From positions 1,123,501 through 1,187,500 of the forward strand of contig JANSYA010000001.1 in the NCBI GenBank assembly GCA_024742665.1: a stretch of 64,000 nucleotides of DNA. The letters run 5' to 3'. The number at the start of each line of letters is the position of its first letter. The first letter of the stretch is position 1. The notes beneath the pieces are model-generated. The model searched no databases. It was not told where the DNA came from and saw nothing but the letters and a program-made list of their open reading frames with translations. Made by a program: the position numbers and the translations under genes. Below, piece by piece: positions 55,278-62,976 of the stretch. Source of the stretch: a bacterium. GTDB lineage: Bacteria > Spirochaetota > Leptospiria > Leptospirales > Leptonemataceae.

Positions 55278-56993
55278 TTATTCATTCGTCGCCAGCGCGG
55301 CCTGGCAGCGATCGCGGTGGATGTGCAGCGCGCGATCGTCGGGAAATTCTTCGAGGGCTTCGTCGAGCTTTTGTATCGCGGCGCGGTAATCTTTTTCTTG
55401 AGAATAGAGCGCGAAGGCCTCGCTCAAAAGCGGAGCCGTCCGCTGTTTTAACAGGCGGGCCTTCGGCGGATCGGCGTCGAAAACTTCGTAGACCCTGACC
55501 GGAATCTGTTTGCCCTTCACCGCCACGCGATCGATAAAGCGCGTTTCAAAATCGCCGTGTCCCTGCATTTCGCTCAGGGTTTCTTCGCTGATTAAAAGCG
55601 ATACTTCATATTCTTTGGTCAGGGATTCCAGGCGCGCCGCCAGGTTGACCGCGTCGCTGATGACGGTGCCCTGCATGCGCTCGTCTTCGCCGACCGTCCC
55701 GAGCATCATATCGCCGGTATGCAGACCGATGCCGACGCGAATTGGATCTTCGCCGGCCGCCGCGCGTTCGGCGTTAAACACTTCGAGGCGTTTTAACATC
55801 AGGACGCCGGCCATGACCCCGCGATTCCCGGAGCCCTTAAAGAGCGCCATGATCGCGTCGCCGATATATTTATCGATAAAACCTTCGTGGCGGCGAATGA
55901 TCGGGCCCATCTCGCGGAGATAGGAATTGATAAAAGCAAAGTTCTCTTCCGGCGTCATGCGCTCGGAGATCGAAGTGAAATTCCGAATATCCGAAAAGAG
56001 CACGGTCATATGGCTGCGCGCGAATTGCCCCAAACGCACGTCAGCGATGCTCTTGCGATTCAGATATTGTAAAAATTCAACCGGTACGAATCGTTCGAAG
56101 GCCGAATTGAGGCGTTCCAGTCGGGTATTCGCGTTGCGCAGCGAAACTCCCGCCAGGCGCAGCTTGAGAAAGACCAGTCCCACGTACATTAAGAGGCCGA
56201 CGGAGAAGGCGAAGAGCAGCAGGCGAAATATATTCGTGCGATACAGTTCGCGGGTATGGCGGGCTTCGTACGCATCGAAGAGATTGTCGTTCAGACGAGA
56301 GCCGGGTCCCAGGATCGCCTGGTTCAGCAGGCCGTCGACGTCCGATTTGCGTTCCAGAATATTTACGGCGTGGCGCACGAGCACCAGAATTTCGCGGCGG
56401 TCGTCGGCGGAATTCGCGGCCAGCCCGCGTAGCTGATCGATCTTTTTTTGCATCGAGGCGCGCACGTCGTCTTCGCCCGTAACGTTGTAGGCTAATATCT
56501 CCTGGGATAGATCGTTTAAGATGACGGTCGTGCGGCCGCCGGTAATGCGATTCACCCGGCGAACGGAGCGTGGGAAATAGTACAGCGAATTTTTCAGCAC
56601 CGAGTTGCCGGACTTAAAACGATCGATCAGCTTCTTGCGGGTGCCGAAAAAGATCTCGTAGTCTTCGAAGGCGCGATCGAAGTCGGAATCGCCGCTTTTA
56701 TAAACGCCGGTCTCCGGTTTACGCAGAAAGTCCGTCGCGGTATGGATCCTGGCGATCGCATCGTTCATCGGATCGTAGGTCTTTTCCAGATACGACCGCG
56801 ACTTCAGCAGGCTCTGATTCAAGAGGGCGTCCTGGTCTTTGATGGAACGAATGGCGCTCAGAATTTCGTCGTGTCGTTCCAGCCGCGTCGACGTGGAATT
56901 CCAGTAGAGCACGAGCATCAATGCGATGACGCCGGTCCAGGCGCCGATCATGAAAGTCCGGCGGGATATGAATCGACCGGGACTAATTTGCAT
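55278..56993 (-). CDS. Class III adenylate/guanylate cyclase with membrane sensor region
   Basis: A 571-residue membrane cyclase. Helix 1 (about 14-34), a ~200-residue helical periplasmic sensor, helix 2 (about 250-272), a short coiled coil, then the cyclase catalytic domain (about 310-500). The metal-binding aspartates lie in VLFSDIRNFTSISE (about 331) and KYIGDAIMALF (about 378); GIGLHTGDMMLGTVG and DAVNLAARLES complete the core. The C-terminal ~60 residues look TPR-like. It lies 37 bp after the cytochrome peroxidase gene, so the two may be co-transcribed. A decayed fragment of a second copy lies at 61398-61552. Confidence 0.92.
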   Translation of the reverse strand: MQISPGRFISRRTFMIGAWTGVIALMLVLYWNSTSTRLERHDEILSAIRSIKDQDALLNQSLLKSRSYLEKTYDPMNDAIARIHTATDFLRKPETGVYKSGDSDFDRAFEDYEIFFGTRKKLIDRFKSGNSVLKNSLYYFPRSVRRVNRITGGRTTVILNDLSQEILAYNVTGEDDVRASMQKKIDQLRGLAANSADDRREILVLVRHAVNILERKSDVDGLLNQAILGPGSRLNDNLFDAYEARHTRELYRTNIFRLLLFAFSVGLLMYVGLVFLKLRLAGVSLRNANTRLERLNSAFERFVPVEFLQYLNRKSIADVRLGQFARSHMTVLFSDIRNFTSISERMTPEENFAFINSYLREMGPIIRRHEGFIDKYIGDAIMALFKGSGNRGVMAGVLMLKRLEVFNAERAAAGEDPIRVGIGLHTGDMMLGTVGEDERMQGTVISDAVNLAARLESLTKEYEVSLLISEETLSEMQGHGDFETRFIDRVAVKGKQIPVRVYEVFDADPPKARLLKQRTAPLLSEAFALYSQEKDYRAAIQKLDEALEEFPDDRALHIHRDRCQAALATNE

Positions 56994-57030
56994 CGCCTTG
57001 CATTCGCATGATCATTCGTTCGTAGTTCTA

Positions 57031-58245
57031 TCAGTTCGCATCGTTTTGCGTGGAACCGCTTCGCGCGTCTTCGATCTGGAGCGAACGTCCCCGGTACTCG
57101 CCCGTCAGCGTTTTCAAAAAGAGCACGATCTGGTCTACATCGCGCGGGGGCAGCGTGACGCCGAGCTGGTACCGGCCCATGATTCGCACGGCTTCCTGCA
57201 GCGTTTTCGCCGAGCCGTCGTGAAAATAGGGCGGGGTCAGTTCTACATTTCGCAGCGAAGGCACTTTGAATTTGTGGCGATCTTCTTCGCGGCCGGTGAC
57301 GTTGAATCGGCCCAGGTCGGCTTTCGCCACGGCGGCCCGGTGTGCGTCGTCGCCGCCTTGCTGCGATGACGAACGATGGCGACTTTGTGAAGTCTTTTGC
57401 GCGTCGCGGTCGGCGAAATAATCTCCGAGCACGCCGAATTTCTGGTACATATTGCCGCCCACGTTGGTTCCCTGGTGGCACGCGATGCAGCCGTACTGTT
57501 TGAACAGCGAATAGCCGGACTTTTCATCGGGGGTCAGGGCGTTCGCGTCGCCGCGCAGATATCGATCGAAGCGAGCGTTCGGCGTAAAGAGCGAGCGTTC
57601 GAATTCGGCGATTGCGTCCCGGACGCGCGCGGGCGTCGGATCTTCGCCGTAGACCAATAAGAATTGTTCCATGTACTTTTGATCCGCGTTCAGGCGGGCC
57701 ATCAGATCTTCCCAGTTAAAACCCATTTCGAGGGGATTGTTCATGGGACCGTCGATTTGTTCTTCGAGATCGGCCGCGCGTCCGTCCCAGAACTGGCGAA
57801 AATTAAAATCCGCGTTGAATACGGTCGGCGAATTGATCGTGCCTTCCTGGCCGTCGATGCCCAGAGACCTGGGCAGGCGATCCGTGCCGCCCATCTGCAG
57901 ATCGTGGCAGCTCGCGCAGGATATTTCGCCGTTGCGGGAAAGCTGCGGATCGTGAAAGAGCCGATCGCCCAGGGCGACCTTTTGCGGATCGAGATCCATC
58001 TGCCGGGGAATGGGGCGAATGGGCTCTGCCGATGCTTCGGGGCCGGTCGTTGCATCCGAACTGGATGCGCGAGAAGTCGCCGGCGCGTCCGGCCAGCCAA
58101 AGCCGATCGTAAAAGCGAGAGCGCCGCCCAGGAGCAATGGAAAGGCACGATTCAATCCCGAGCGGATTCGCTCCGGATCGCGCTCGATTGCGATCCGCCA
58201 CGCGCGAATCGTTCGATTGACTCGTTCCATGACAGAAAATTCCAT
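57031..58245 (-). CDS. Di-haem cytochrome c peroxidase (CcpA/MauG family)
   Basis: A 404-residue periplasmic enzyme reducing H2O2 with electrons from small cytochromes. The N-terminal hydrophobic signal anchor (about 30-50) is followed by the first haem motif CASCH with preceding FHDPQLSRNGEIS (about residue 115), and the second CIACH with GTNVGGNMYQKFG (about 258). A C-terminal LKVPSLRNVELTPPYFHDGS block completes the core. A ~25-residue Ser/Gln/Arg-rich insert lies after the second haem site. The start may be 58245 or the Met at 58230. The cyclase gene follows. A remnant of a second copy is at 61568-61730. Confidence 0.93.
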   Translation of the reverse strand: MEFSVMERVNRTIRAWRIAIERDPERIRSGLNRAFPLLLGGALAFTIGFGWPDAPATSRASSSDATTGPEASAEPIRPIPRQMDLDPQKVALGDRLFHDPQLSRNGEISCASCHDLQMGGTDRLPRSLGIDGQEGTINSPTVFNADFNFRQFWDGRAADLEEQIDGPMNNPLEMGFNWEDLMARLNADQKYMEQFLLVYGEDPTPARVRDAIAEFERSLFTPNARFDRYLRGDANALTPDEKSGYSLFKQYGCIACHQGTNVGGNMYQKFGVLGDYFADRDAQKTSQSRHRSSSQQGGDDAHRAAVAKADLGRFNVTGREEDRHKFKVPSLRNVELTPPYFHDGSAKTLQEAVRIMGRYQLGVTLPPRDVDQIVLFLKTLTGEYRGRSLQIEDARSGSTQNDAN

Positions 58246-58290
58246 CGGGTCGGATTGGAAACTCCCGAGGACTCGCTGTCAAGGCCTATA

Positions 58291-59301
58291 TCACCGCGCC
58301 TGAGTGACCTCGTTTGTCAGGGCCGTGCCCGTTTCGAATTCCTCGATACTGCTCAGCGTCACCCGCGCGATTTGATAGAGGGCTTCTTTCGTCAGAAAAG
58401 CCTGGTGGCCGGTGACCAGCACATTGGGGAAGGTCAGTAGCCGGGCGATCTGATCGTCCTGGAGAATGTCTTCGCCGTGATTTACGAAGAAGAGGCCTTC
58501 TTCTTGTTCGTATACGTCAATGCCCAGCGCGCCTACGTGCCGGCTCTTGAGCGCGGCGATGACCGCGCGGGTATCGATGATCGCGCCGCGACCGGTATTG
58601 ATCAGAACCACTCCCGGTTTCATTCGGGCGACGGAATCCGCGTTGATCAGATGTTTTGTTTCCGGGGTGAGCGGGCAGTGGATGGATACAATGTCCGCGG
58701 CGGGCCATAGCTCGTCGAGCGGTCGATATTCAACGCCGGCCTCCGCGAGCGCTGTATTGCGCTGCGGGTCGTACGCGATGACGCGGCAGCCCAGAGCGAC
58801 CATCATCCCGGCGAAGACCGAACCGATTGTGCCGGTGCCGATCACGCCGACCGTGCGTCCGCATAGATCGAATCCAACCAGGCCGTCCAGACTGAAGTCG
58901 CCTTCGCGCACGCGATTGTAGGCCTTGTGAGTTTTGCGATTTAGCGTTAAGAGCAAAGCCAGGGCGTGTTCGGCTACGGCGTGAGGCGAATAGGCCGGCA
59001 CGCGCACGATTCGCAGGCCCAGGGCCCCGGCCGCGTTTAAGTCGACGTTGTTAAAGCCGGCGCAGCGCAAAGCGATGAGTTGAATTCCTTCGGCGGCCAG
59101 AATTTCCAGGGTCGCCGCGTCGAGCGTGTCGTTCACGAATACGCATACGCATTTGAATCCGCGCCCGCGAACGATCGCCGCCGTTTCCGCGCCCAGGCTC
59201 GCTTCAATGTATACGATGTCGTGCGGGGCGCGCAGAGCGGCGTTCGCCCGGTCAAAGAAATCACGATCGTACTTTCTGGCGCTGAACAGGGCAATCTTCA
59301 T
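58291..59301 (-). CDS. ldhA: D-lactate dehydrogenase (2-hydroxyacid dehydrogenase)
   Basis: A 336-residue NAD-dependent enzyme interconverting D-lactate and pyruvate. The nucleotide-binding motif is VGVIGTGTIGSVFAGM (about 150). The catalytic Arg lies in INTGRGAIIDT, Glu in the VYEQEEGLFF segment and His in TGHQAFLT. FDHLDH-type signatures (RCAGFNNVDL, RVPAYSPHAVAEHALALL) place it with LdhA rather than PGDH. It lies upstream of the peroxidase gene on the same strand with a 45 bp gap. Confidence 0.94.
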   Translation of the reverse strand: MKIALFSARKYDRDFFDRANAALRAPHDIVYIEASLGAETAAIVRGRGFKCVCVFVNDTLDAATLEILAAEGIQLIALRCAGFNNVDLNAAGALGLRIVRVPAYSPHAVAEHALALLLTLNRKTHKAYNRVREGDFSLDGLVGFDLCGRTVGVIGTGTIGSVFAGMMVALGCRVIAYDPQRNTALAEAGVEYRPLDELWPAADIVSIHCPLTPETKHLINADSVARMKPGVVLINTGRGAIIDTRAVIAALKSRHVGALGIDVYEQEEGLFFVNHGEDILQDDQIARLLTFPNVLVTGHQAFLTKEALYQIARVTLSSIEEFETGTALTNEVTQAR

Positions 59302-59374
59302 GGCCCTCGTCTAAGAGATTGGCCACGGGGCGCGACGAGAAAGCGAGAGGCGCAGTCTGATAATTATCATCCTG

Positions 59375-59739
59375 TTACAGGGCTTCCAAAAACAATATCC
59401 ACAGCGCGCCGCGGTCGGTGCCGCCGTCGTCGTCTCCGGTCGCGCCGACGATCAGATCGGGGATGCCGTCGCCGCTGATGTCTCCAGGAGATGCCACCGA
59501 GTCGCCGAACTCATCGTCATCGTCGAGGGGGCCGGCCAGGCCGCCCTGAGTACTGCTGATTTTCTGAAAGCCCGCCACCCGGCCATTCCTCGGGGCGGTA
59601 GAATGAACCAGAGCAACCCGGCCTGTGGTTTACAGGTGACGTCGGTTTCGCTGCATTCGACCCGCAGGCAGCCGGGACCCGCAAGTCCGGCGAGACTCAG
59701 CGCCAGGATGAGGCAAGTGGCCCGGAATACAGGAGACAT
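59375..59739 (-). pseudogene. Broken FG-GAP repeat lipoprotein
   Basis: The N-terminal part (from ATG 59739) is a lipoprotein signal ending in GPGC with a Cys-rich leader, LRVECSETDVTCKPQAGLL. Near 59570-59610 the reading frame must shift to continue into the C-terminal part, which holds one FG-GAP repeat (FGDSVASPGDISGDGIPDL) and the end GALWILFLEAL. Normal members carry several repeats, so this is both frameshifted and shortened. The leader matches that of the beta-propeller lipoprotein encoded next upstream. A further fragment of the same 3' end occurs at 61345-61396. Confidence 0.75.
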
Positions 59740-59867
59740 ACGATATTTTCGGTCAGCCGGGCCCATGCTGGCTGATATTTAGTGGGGATTGTTAGGGAAT
59801 CGCAAGGTGGTTTGCGGCGCAAGCACGCTGCAAACCACTGATTTTTGCCGGTTCATCCGGCGCTTGA

Positions 59868-61091
59868 TCAGAATGTATTCCAGTAGGCGCTGCGACTCAG
59901 CGAATCGCACCAGGCGCCGTTGCTCTGGGGATTGATGAGCAGCACCTGATCCTTATTATTCGGGATTCCATAGATGAGTCCGTTCGGGCCGAGCACGCCG
60001 CCGGCCCACTTCTCCGTTCCCGTTTGGCCGGAATCGAAGAGCGTCGCGGTATTCGTGTTCGGATCGATGACCAGCACGTTATCTCTGTTCTGAGGCATGC
60101 CGTAGATCAAACCGTTCGGCGCGAGGACGCCGCCGCGCCACTTGGTGGCTCCGGTGTCGCCGGAATCGAAGAATGTGATCGTGTTCGTCGCCGGATCGAT
60201 TACGAGCACGTTGTCGTTGCTGGACGGAATTCCATAGATTAAGCCGTTCGGCGCGAGCACGCCGCCCTGCCATTTGAGAGGCGAGGTCTGGCCGGAGGCG
60301 AAGACGCTCGCGGTATTGGTATTGGGATCGATCACCAGCACGTTGTTGTTCAACTGCGGCATGCCGTAGATCAATCCGTTCGGCGCGAGCACGCCCCCCG
60401 CCCACTTTACGCCTCCCGTCTGACCGGAGTCAAATATCGTCGCGGTGTTCGTGTTCGGATCGATCACCAGCACGTTGTCGTTGGTGGCCGGTATACCGTA
60501 GATCAGTCCGTTCGGCGCGAGCACGCCGCCGCGCCACTTCGCGGTCCCCGTCTGCCCGGAGGCGAAGAGGCTCGCGGTATTCGTATTCGGATCGATGACC
60601 AGCACGCTGTCAGAGCCGTGGGGGATGCCGTAGATCAATCCGTTCGGCGCAAGCACGCCGCCGTACCACTTCGCGGTTCCCGTCTCGGGGGCGGCGAAGG
60701 AAGTCACTGTGTTCGTACCCGGATCGATTACGAGGACCCGATCCAGGTTGTGGGGAATCGCGTAGATCAGACCGTTGGGCGCAAGGACCCCGCCGACAGA
60801 CTTGGCGCCGACGGTTTCGCCCGTGTCGAGGATCGTAGCGGAGGGACTGCCGCTGACGCCGCGGGATTGCTGGACGCGGAGCTCTTCCTGGACCGTCGCG
60901 ATATTCGAAGGCTGGATGATCTGATTGCGATCCTGAAAGCAGGCCCGCGAAAAATAGATTAAAAGGCCGGCCGGATTGCATTCCAGATCCGTGGCATTGC
61001 ATTCAGTCCGCAGACACGAGGGAGTCAGACCGGCGGTCGCCAGGCAAAGCGCTGACAGGAGCAGGATCCCTTTGTTTCGTTTTCCGCCCAC
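59868..61091 (-). CDS. Lipoprotein with seven perfect 44-residue beta-propeller repeats
   Basis: A 407-residue protein. The lipoprotein signal ends in TPSC (Cys about 26), followed by the leader LRTECNATDLECNPAGLL, nearly the same as in the broken FG-GAP gene. After a ~50-residue linker, residues 100-407 are exactly seven repeats of 44 residues, built on GGVLAPNGLIYGIP and VLVIDPNTNTA, ending at the stop codon. Seven blades suit a closed beta-propeller. The repeats are much more alike than in typical propellers, indicating recent amplification. The probable location is the cell surface or periplasm; binding function is unknown. Confidence 0.88.
   Translation of the reverse strand: MGGKRNKGILLLSALCLATAGLTPSCLRTECNATDLECNPAGLLIYFSRACFQDRNQIIQPSNIATVQEELRVQQSRGVSGSPSATILDTGETVGAKSVGGVLAPNGLIYAIPHNLDRVLVIDPGTNTVTSFAAPETGTAKWYGGVLAPNGLIYGIPHGSDSVLVIDPNTNTASLFASGQTGTAKWRGGVLAPNGLIYGIPATNDNVLVIDPNTNTATIFDSGQTGGVKWAGGVLAPNGLIYGMPQLNNNVLVIDPNTNTASVFASGQTSPLKWQGGVLAPNGLIYGIPSSNDNVLVIDPATNTITFFDSGDTGATKWRGGVLAPNGLIYGMPQNRDNVLVIDPNTNTATLFDSGQTGTEKWAGGVLGPNGLIYGIPNNKDQVLLINPQSNGAWCDSLSRSAYWNTF
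59871..60794 (-). repeat. Seven tandem 132-bp repeats
   Basis: DNA repeat array encoding the seven blades of the lipoprotein at 59868-61091. The unit is 132 bp, in register, with no partial unit at either end. The outermost copies (first and seventh) are the most divergent. Confidence 0.9.
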
Positions 61092-61344
61092 GCTCCCTGT
61101 AAGAAAGCGCCGCTGAGGAGCATGACAACGTAATTTTTTCGGCGGCTTTGCCTATTTGCCTGTCCCTGGATTTGTTGAAGTGACCGCAAAGATTGGACGC
61201 TTTATACTCGTGGCGGCTTCGCGCTCAGAAGATCGCCGGCGTTTTTTTTGCGCAATTCCGCCGGATCTTTTTTGCATTCACCCAGGCTGTCACCGGTTTG
61301 CTTCCGCCATCCGCCCGGAAACGCGAAGCGCTTCCAGGCCGTGC

Positions 61345-61396
61345 GGCTTCCAGAAACAAGACCCACAGCGCGCCGCGGCCGTTGCCGCCCTCGTCG
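61345..61396 (-). pseudogene. Remnant of FG-GAP lipoprotein 3' end
   Basis: 52 bp aligned without gaps to 59382-59433, with 46 identical positions. It reads GGNGRGALWVLFLEA where the other copy has GGTDRGALWILFLEA, so it is the C-terminal end of an FG-GAP protein with the rest lost. Confidence 0.75.
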
Positions 61397-61397
61397 C

Positions 61398-61552
61398 ACG
61401 CAACATTGTAGAACAGTATCTCCTGGGACAGATCATTCAGGGTGGTCGTCCTGCGGCCGCCGAAGAGTATCGCGTAGCCTCCGAAGTCGCGGTCGCCACT
61501 TTTACAAACGCCGGTCTCCGGCTTACCTGGAAAATCAGTCGCGGCTTGTCTT
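61398..61552 (-). pseudogene. Remnant of adenylate cyclase gene
   Basis: Two blocks match the cyclase gene in order. 61398-61459 matches 56479-56541 (shared TATCTCCTGGGA and GCGGCCGCCG), and 61460-61552 matches about 56645-56740 (shared AAACGCCGGTCTCCGG). About 100 bp between the blocks, and nearly all the rest of the gene, are missing. Confidence 0.75.
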
Positions 61553-61567
61553 CACAATAGCCTGGAT

Positions 61568-61730
61568 TCATTCGCATCGAGAGCCCGTCCGGGCGTCTGC
61601 GATCTGGAGTGAGCGTCCCGGATATTCATCCGTCAGGGTTTTCACGCCAGGCACGATTTGTTCGACATAGCGCGCGGGCAGGGCACGCCCTTGCCGTCCG
61701 GTTGATTCGTTCGATGACAGAAAATTCCAT
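61568..61730 (-). pseudogene. Remnant of cytochrome c peroxidase gene
   Basis: The 5' end reads MEFSVIERINRTARA against MEFSVMERVNRTIRA in the intact gene at 58245. The 3' end reads YPGRSLQIADARTG against YRGRSLQIEDARSG, and the stop codon is in the equivalent place. About 1.05 kb between them, including both haem motifs, has been deleted and the two ends are out of frame. Confidence 0.82.
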
Positions 61731-61804
61731 CGGGGTCGGTGGATCCTCCAATGGAAGCGCTCTCAAGGTCTGTAAGCGGAGCTGTGAAGGGCGCCGCGTC
61801 GGAT

Positions 61805-62884
61805 TCAAGCGTTTGCGCGGACCTCAAGCCAATCCCGCAGCTCCGCGATTTGCCGGTCGGCCCCCCGCGGTCGATTCAGGCCGCCGAAGAGCGATTCCAT
61901 TTCCGCGAGCATAGCGCGGGTTTCGGTTACATCGTCGCGCAAGATCGCGAGCTTGCCGGCTTCATGCGCGATATTAAATGCGCCGCGAATCGCCCCGCGG
62001 TCCTTTTTTGCGCCCAGACAGTGCCGAAATTGATCTTTCAGGTCGGCGTTGTTTGGTATTTGACCGGCTTTCGCGAGCAATAGCTGGATTTCACACCAGA
62101 TTTTTTGACGCCCGGGTTTGTCTTTGATTTCGGCGAAGCTGTGGTTTTTTTTAAGCGCCCACCGGTAACGCCCCATGAGTGTTAATAGCCAGCACCACTT
62201 CTGTCGGTCCCAGTCGCGAGGGCCTTGCTTGTATCTCCGCCGATCTTCAAGGCGAAAATAACGCGCGGCTTCGCGCAGGCGTCCCAATTGTAAATTGCAA
62301 TAGCCAATGTCTCCGTAGTAGCGCTCGTATTCACGTTCGTCCGCGGCGTATTTCACGGTGGCCGACGCCTGCTCTTGCAGGAAGGCCAGACTTTCTTCGA
62401 AGCGATTCAGATCTTCGAGAGCGGAGGCTCGTTCGCGAGAGATGCAGCCCCAACAATTCCAGGCGGGTGAAATGCGATCCAGCGTTTCACCCGTTACGGC
62501 CAGGCGTTCCTCCGCGTAGCCGGGCCCATCCAGTTCGTCGAAGGAGCGGCACAGATCCTGAACGACGCAAATGCTCTGGGGGCAATCGCGGGTATCATCG
62601 CGACTCGCGAATTCCAGTAGAGCGATCGCGTCATTCAGGTTTTCGCGGCAATCGCCGCGATCGTATGATCGACTCTGCATATTCCAGTGGCGGGCGAATA
62701 CTTCGAGCCACTTGTGCTCCGAATGGCGGGCGTGGGTCAGAATGCGGGCAAAGGCCGCGTCGGCATCGGCGAATCGGTCTTCGACTGCGTGGTGGCCGAT
62801 CTCCACCACATCCCGGGCGAGGCCGTATTCGCCCTGGTCTCCTAATTCTTCCGAGTAGTCCACGATCCACTGCCATACGTTCAT
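61805..62884 (-). CDS. TPR-like helical repeat protein next to Hsp90-family gene
   Basis: A 359-residue soluble protein of antiparallel helix pairs resembling tetratricopeptide repeats (GYAEERLAVTGETLDRI, FEESLAFLQEQASATVKYA, GRLREAARYFRLEDRRRY), rich in Trp and Cys. It starts 92 bp after the Hsp90-like gene on the same strand, so the two are probably co-transcribed. TPR proteins are classic Hsp90 partners, which makes a chaperone-partner role plausible, but the C-terminal EEVD tail that eukaryotic TPR partners bind is not expected here. Confidence 0.75.
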   Translation of the reverse strand: MNVWQWIVDYSEELGDQGEYGLARDVVEIGHHAVEDRFADADAAFARILTHARHSEHKWLEVFARHWNMQSRSYDRGDCRENLNDAIALLEFASRDDTRDCPQSICVVQDLCRSFDELDGPGYAEERLAVTGETLDRISPAWNCWGCISRERASALEDLNRFEESLAFLQEQASATVKYAADEREYERYYGDIGYCNLQLGRLREAARYFRLEDRRRYKQGPRDWDRQKWCWLLTLMGRYRWALKKNHSFAEIKDKPGRQKIWCEIQLLLAKAGQIPNNADLKDQFRHCLGAKKDRGAIRGAFNIAHEAGKLAILRDDVTETRAMLAEMESLFGGLNRPRGADRQIAELRDWLEVRANA

Positions 62885-62976
62885 TCAAAGTCCCGTCCTC
62901 TCATTCCTTCGCGGTCAGACATGCTGCGCGTCTTTGCCAGCCGCCGCCAGTCTATTCGGACCATTTCCAAAAATAC

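Larger units (their letters stand above)
61092..61804. other. 713 bp region without an intact gene
   Basis: Upstream flank of the propeller lipoprotein gene (61092-61344), then three decayed gene fragments (61345-61730), then a short flank of the TPR-like gene. Short open frames here, for example the one that begins with the peroxidase-like MEFSVIERINRT, are remnants and not genes. Confidence 0.8.

Noticed and set aside
61626..61808. 60-residue frame beginning near the TPR-like gene
   Set aside because: Its sequence is the joined, frameshifted 5' end of a deleted cytochrome c peroxidase gene, so it is annotated as a remnant.
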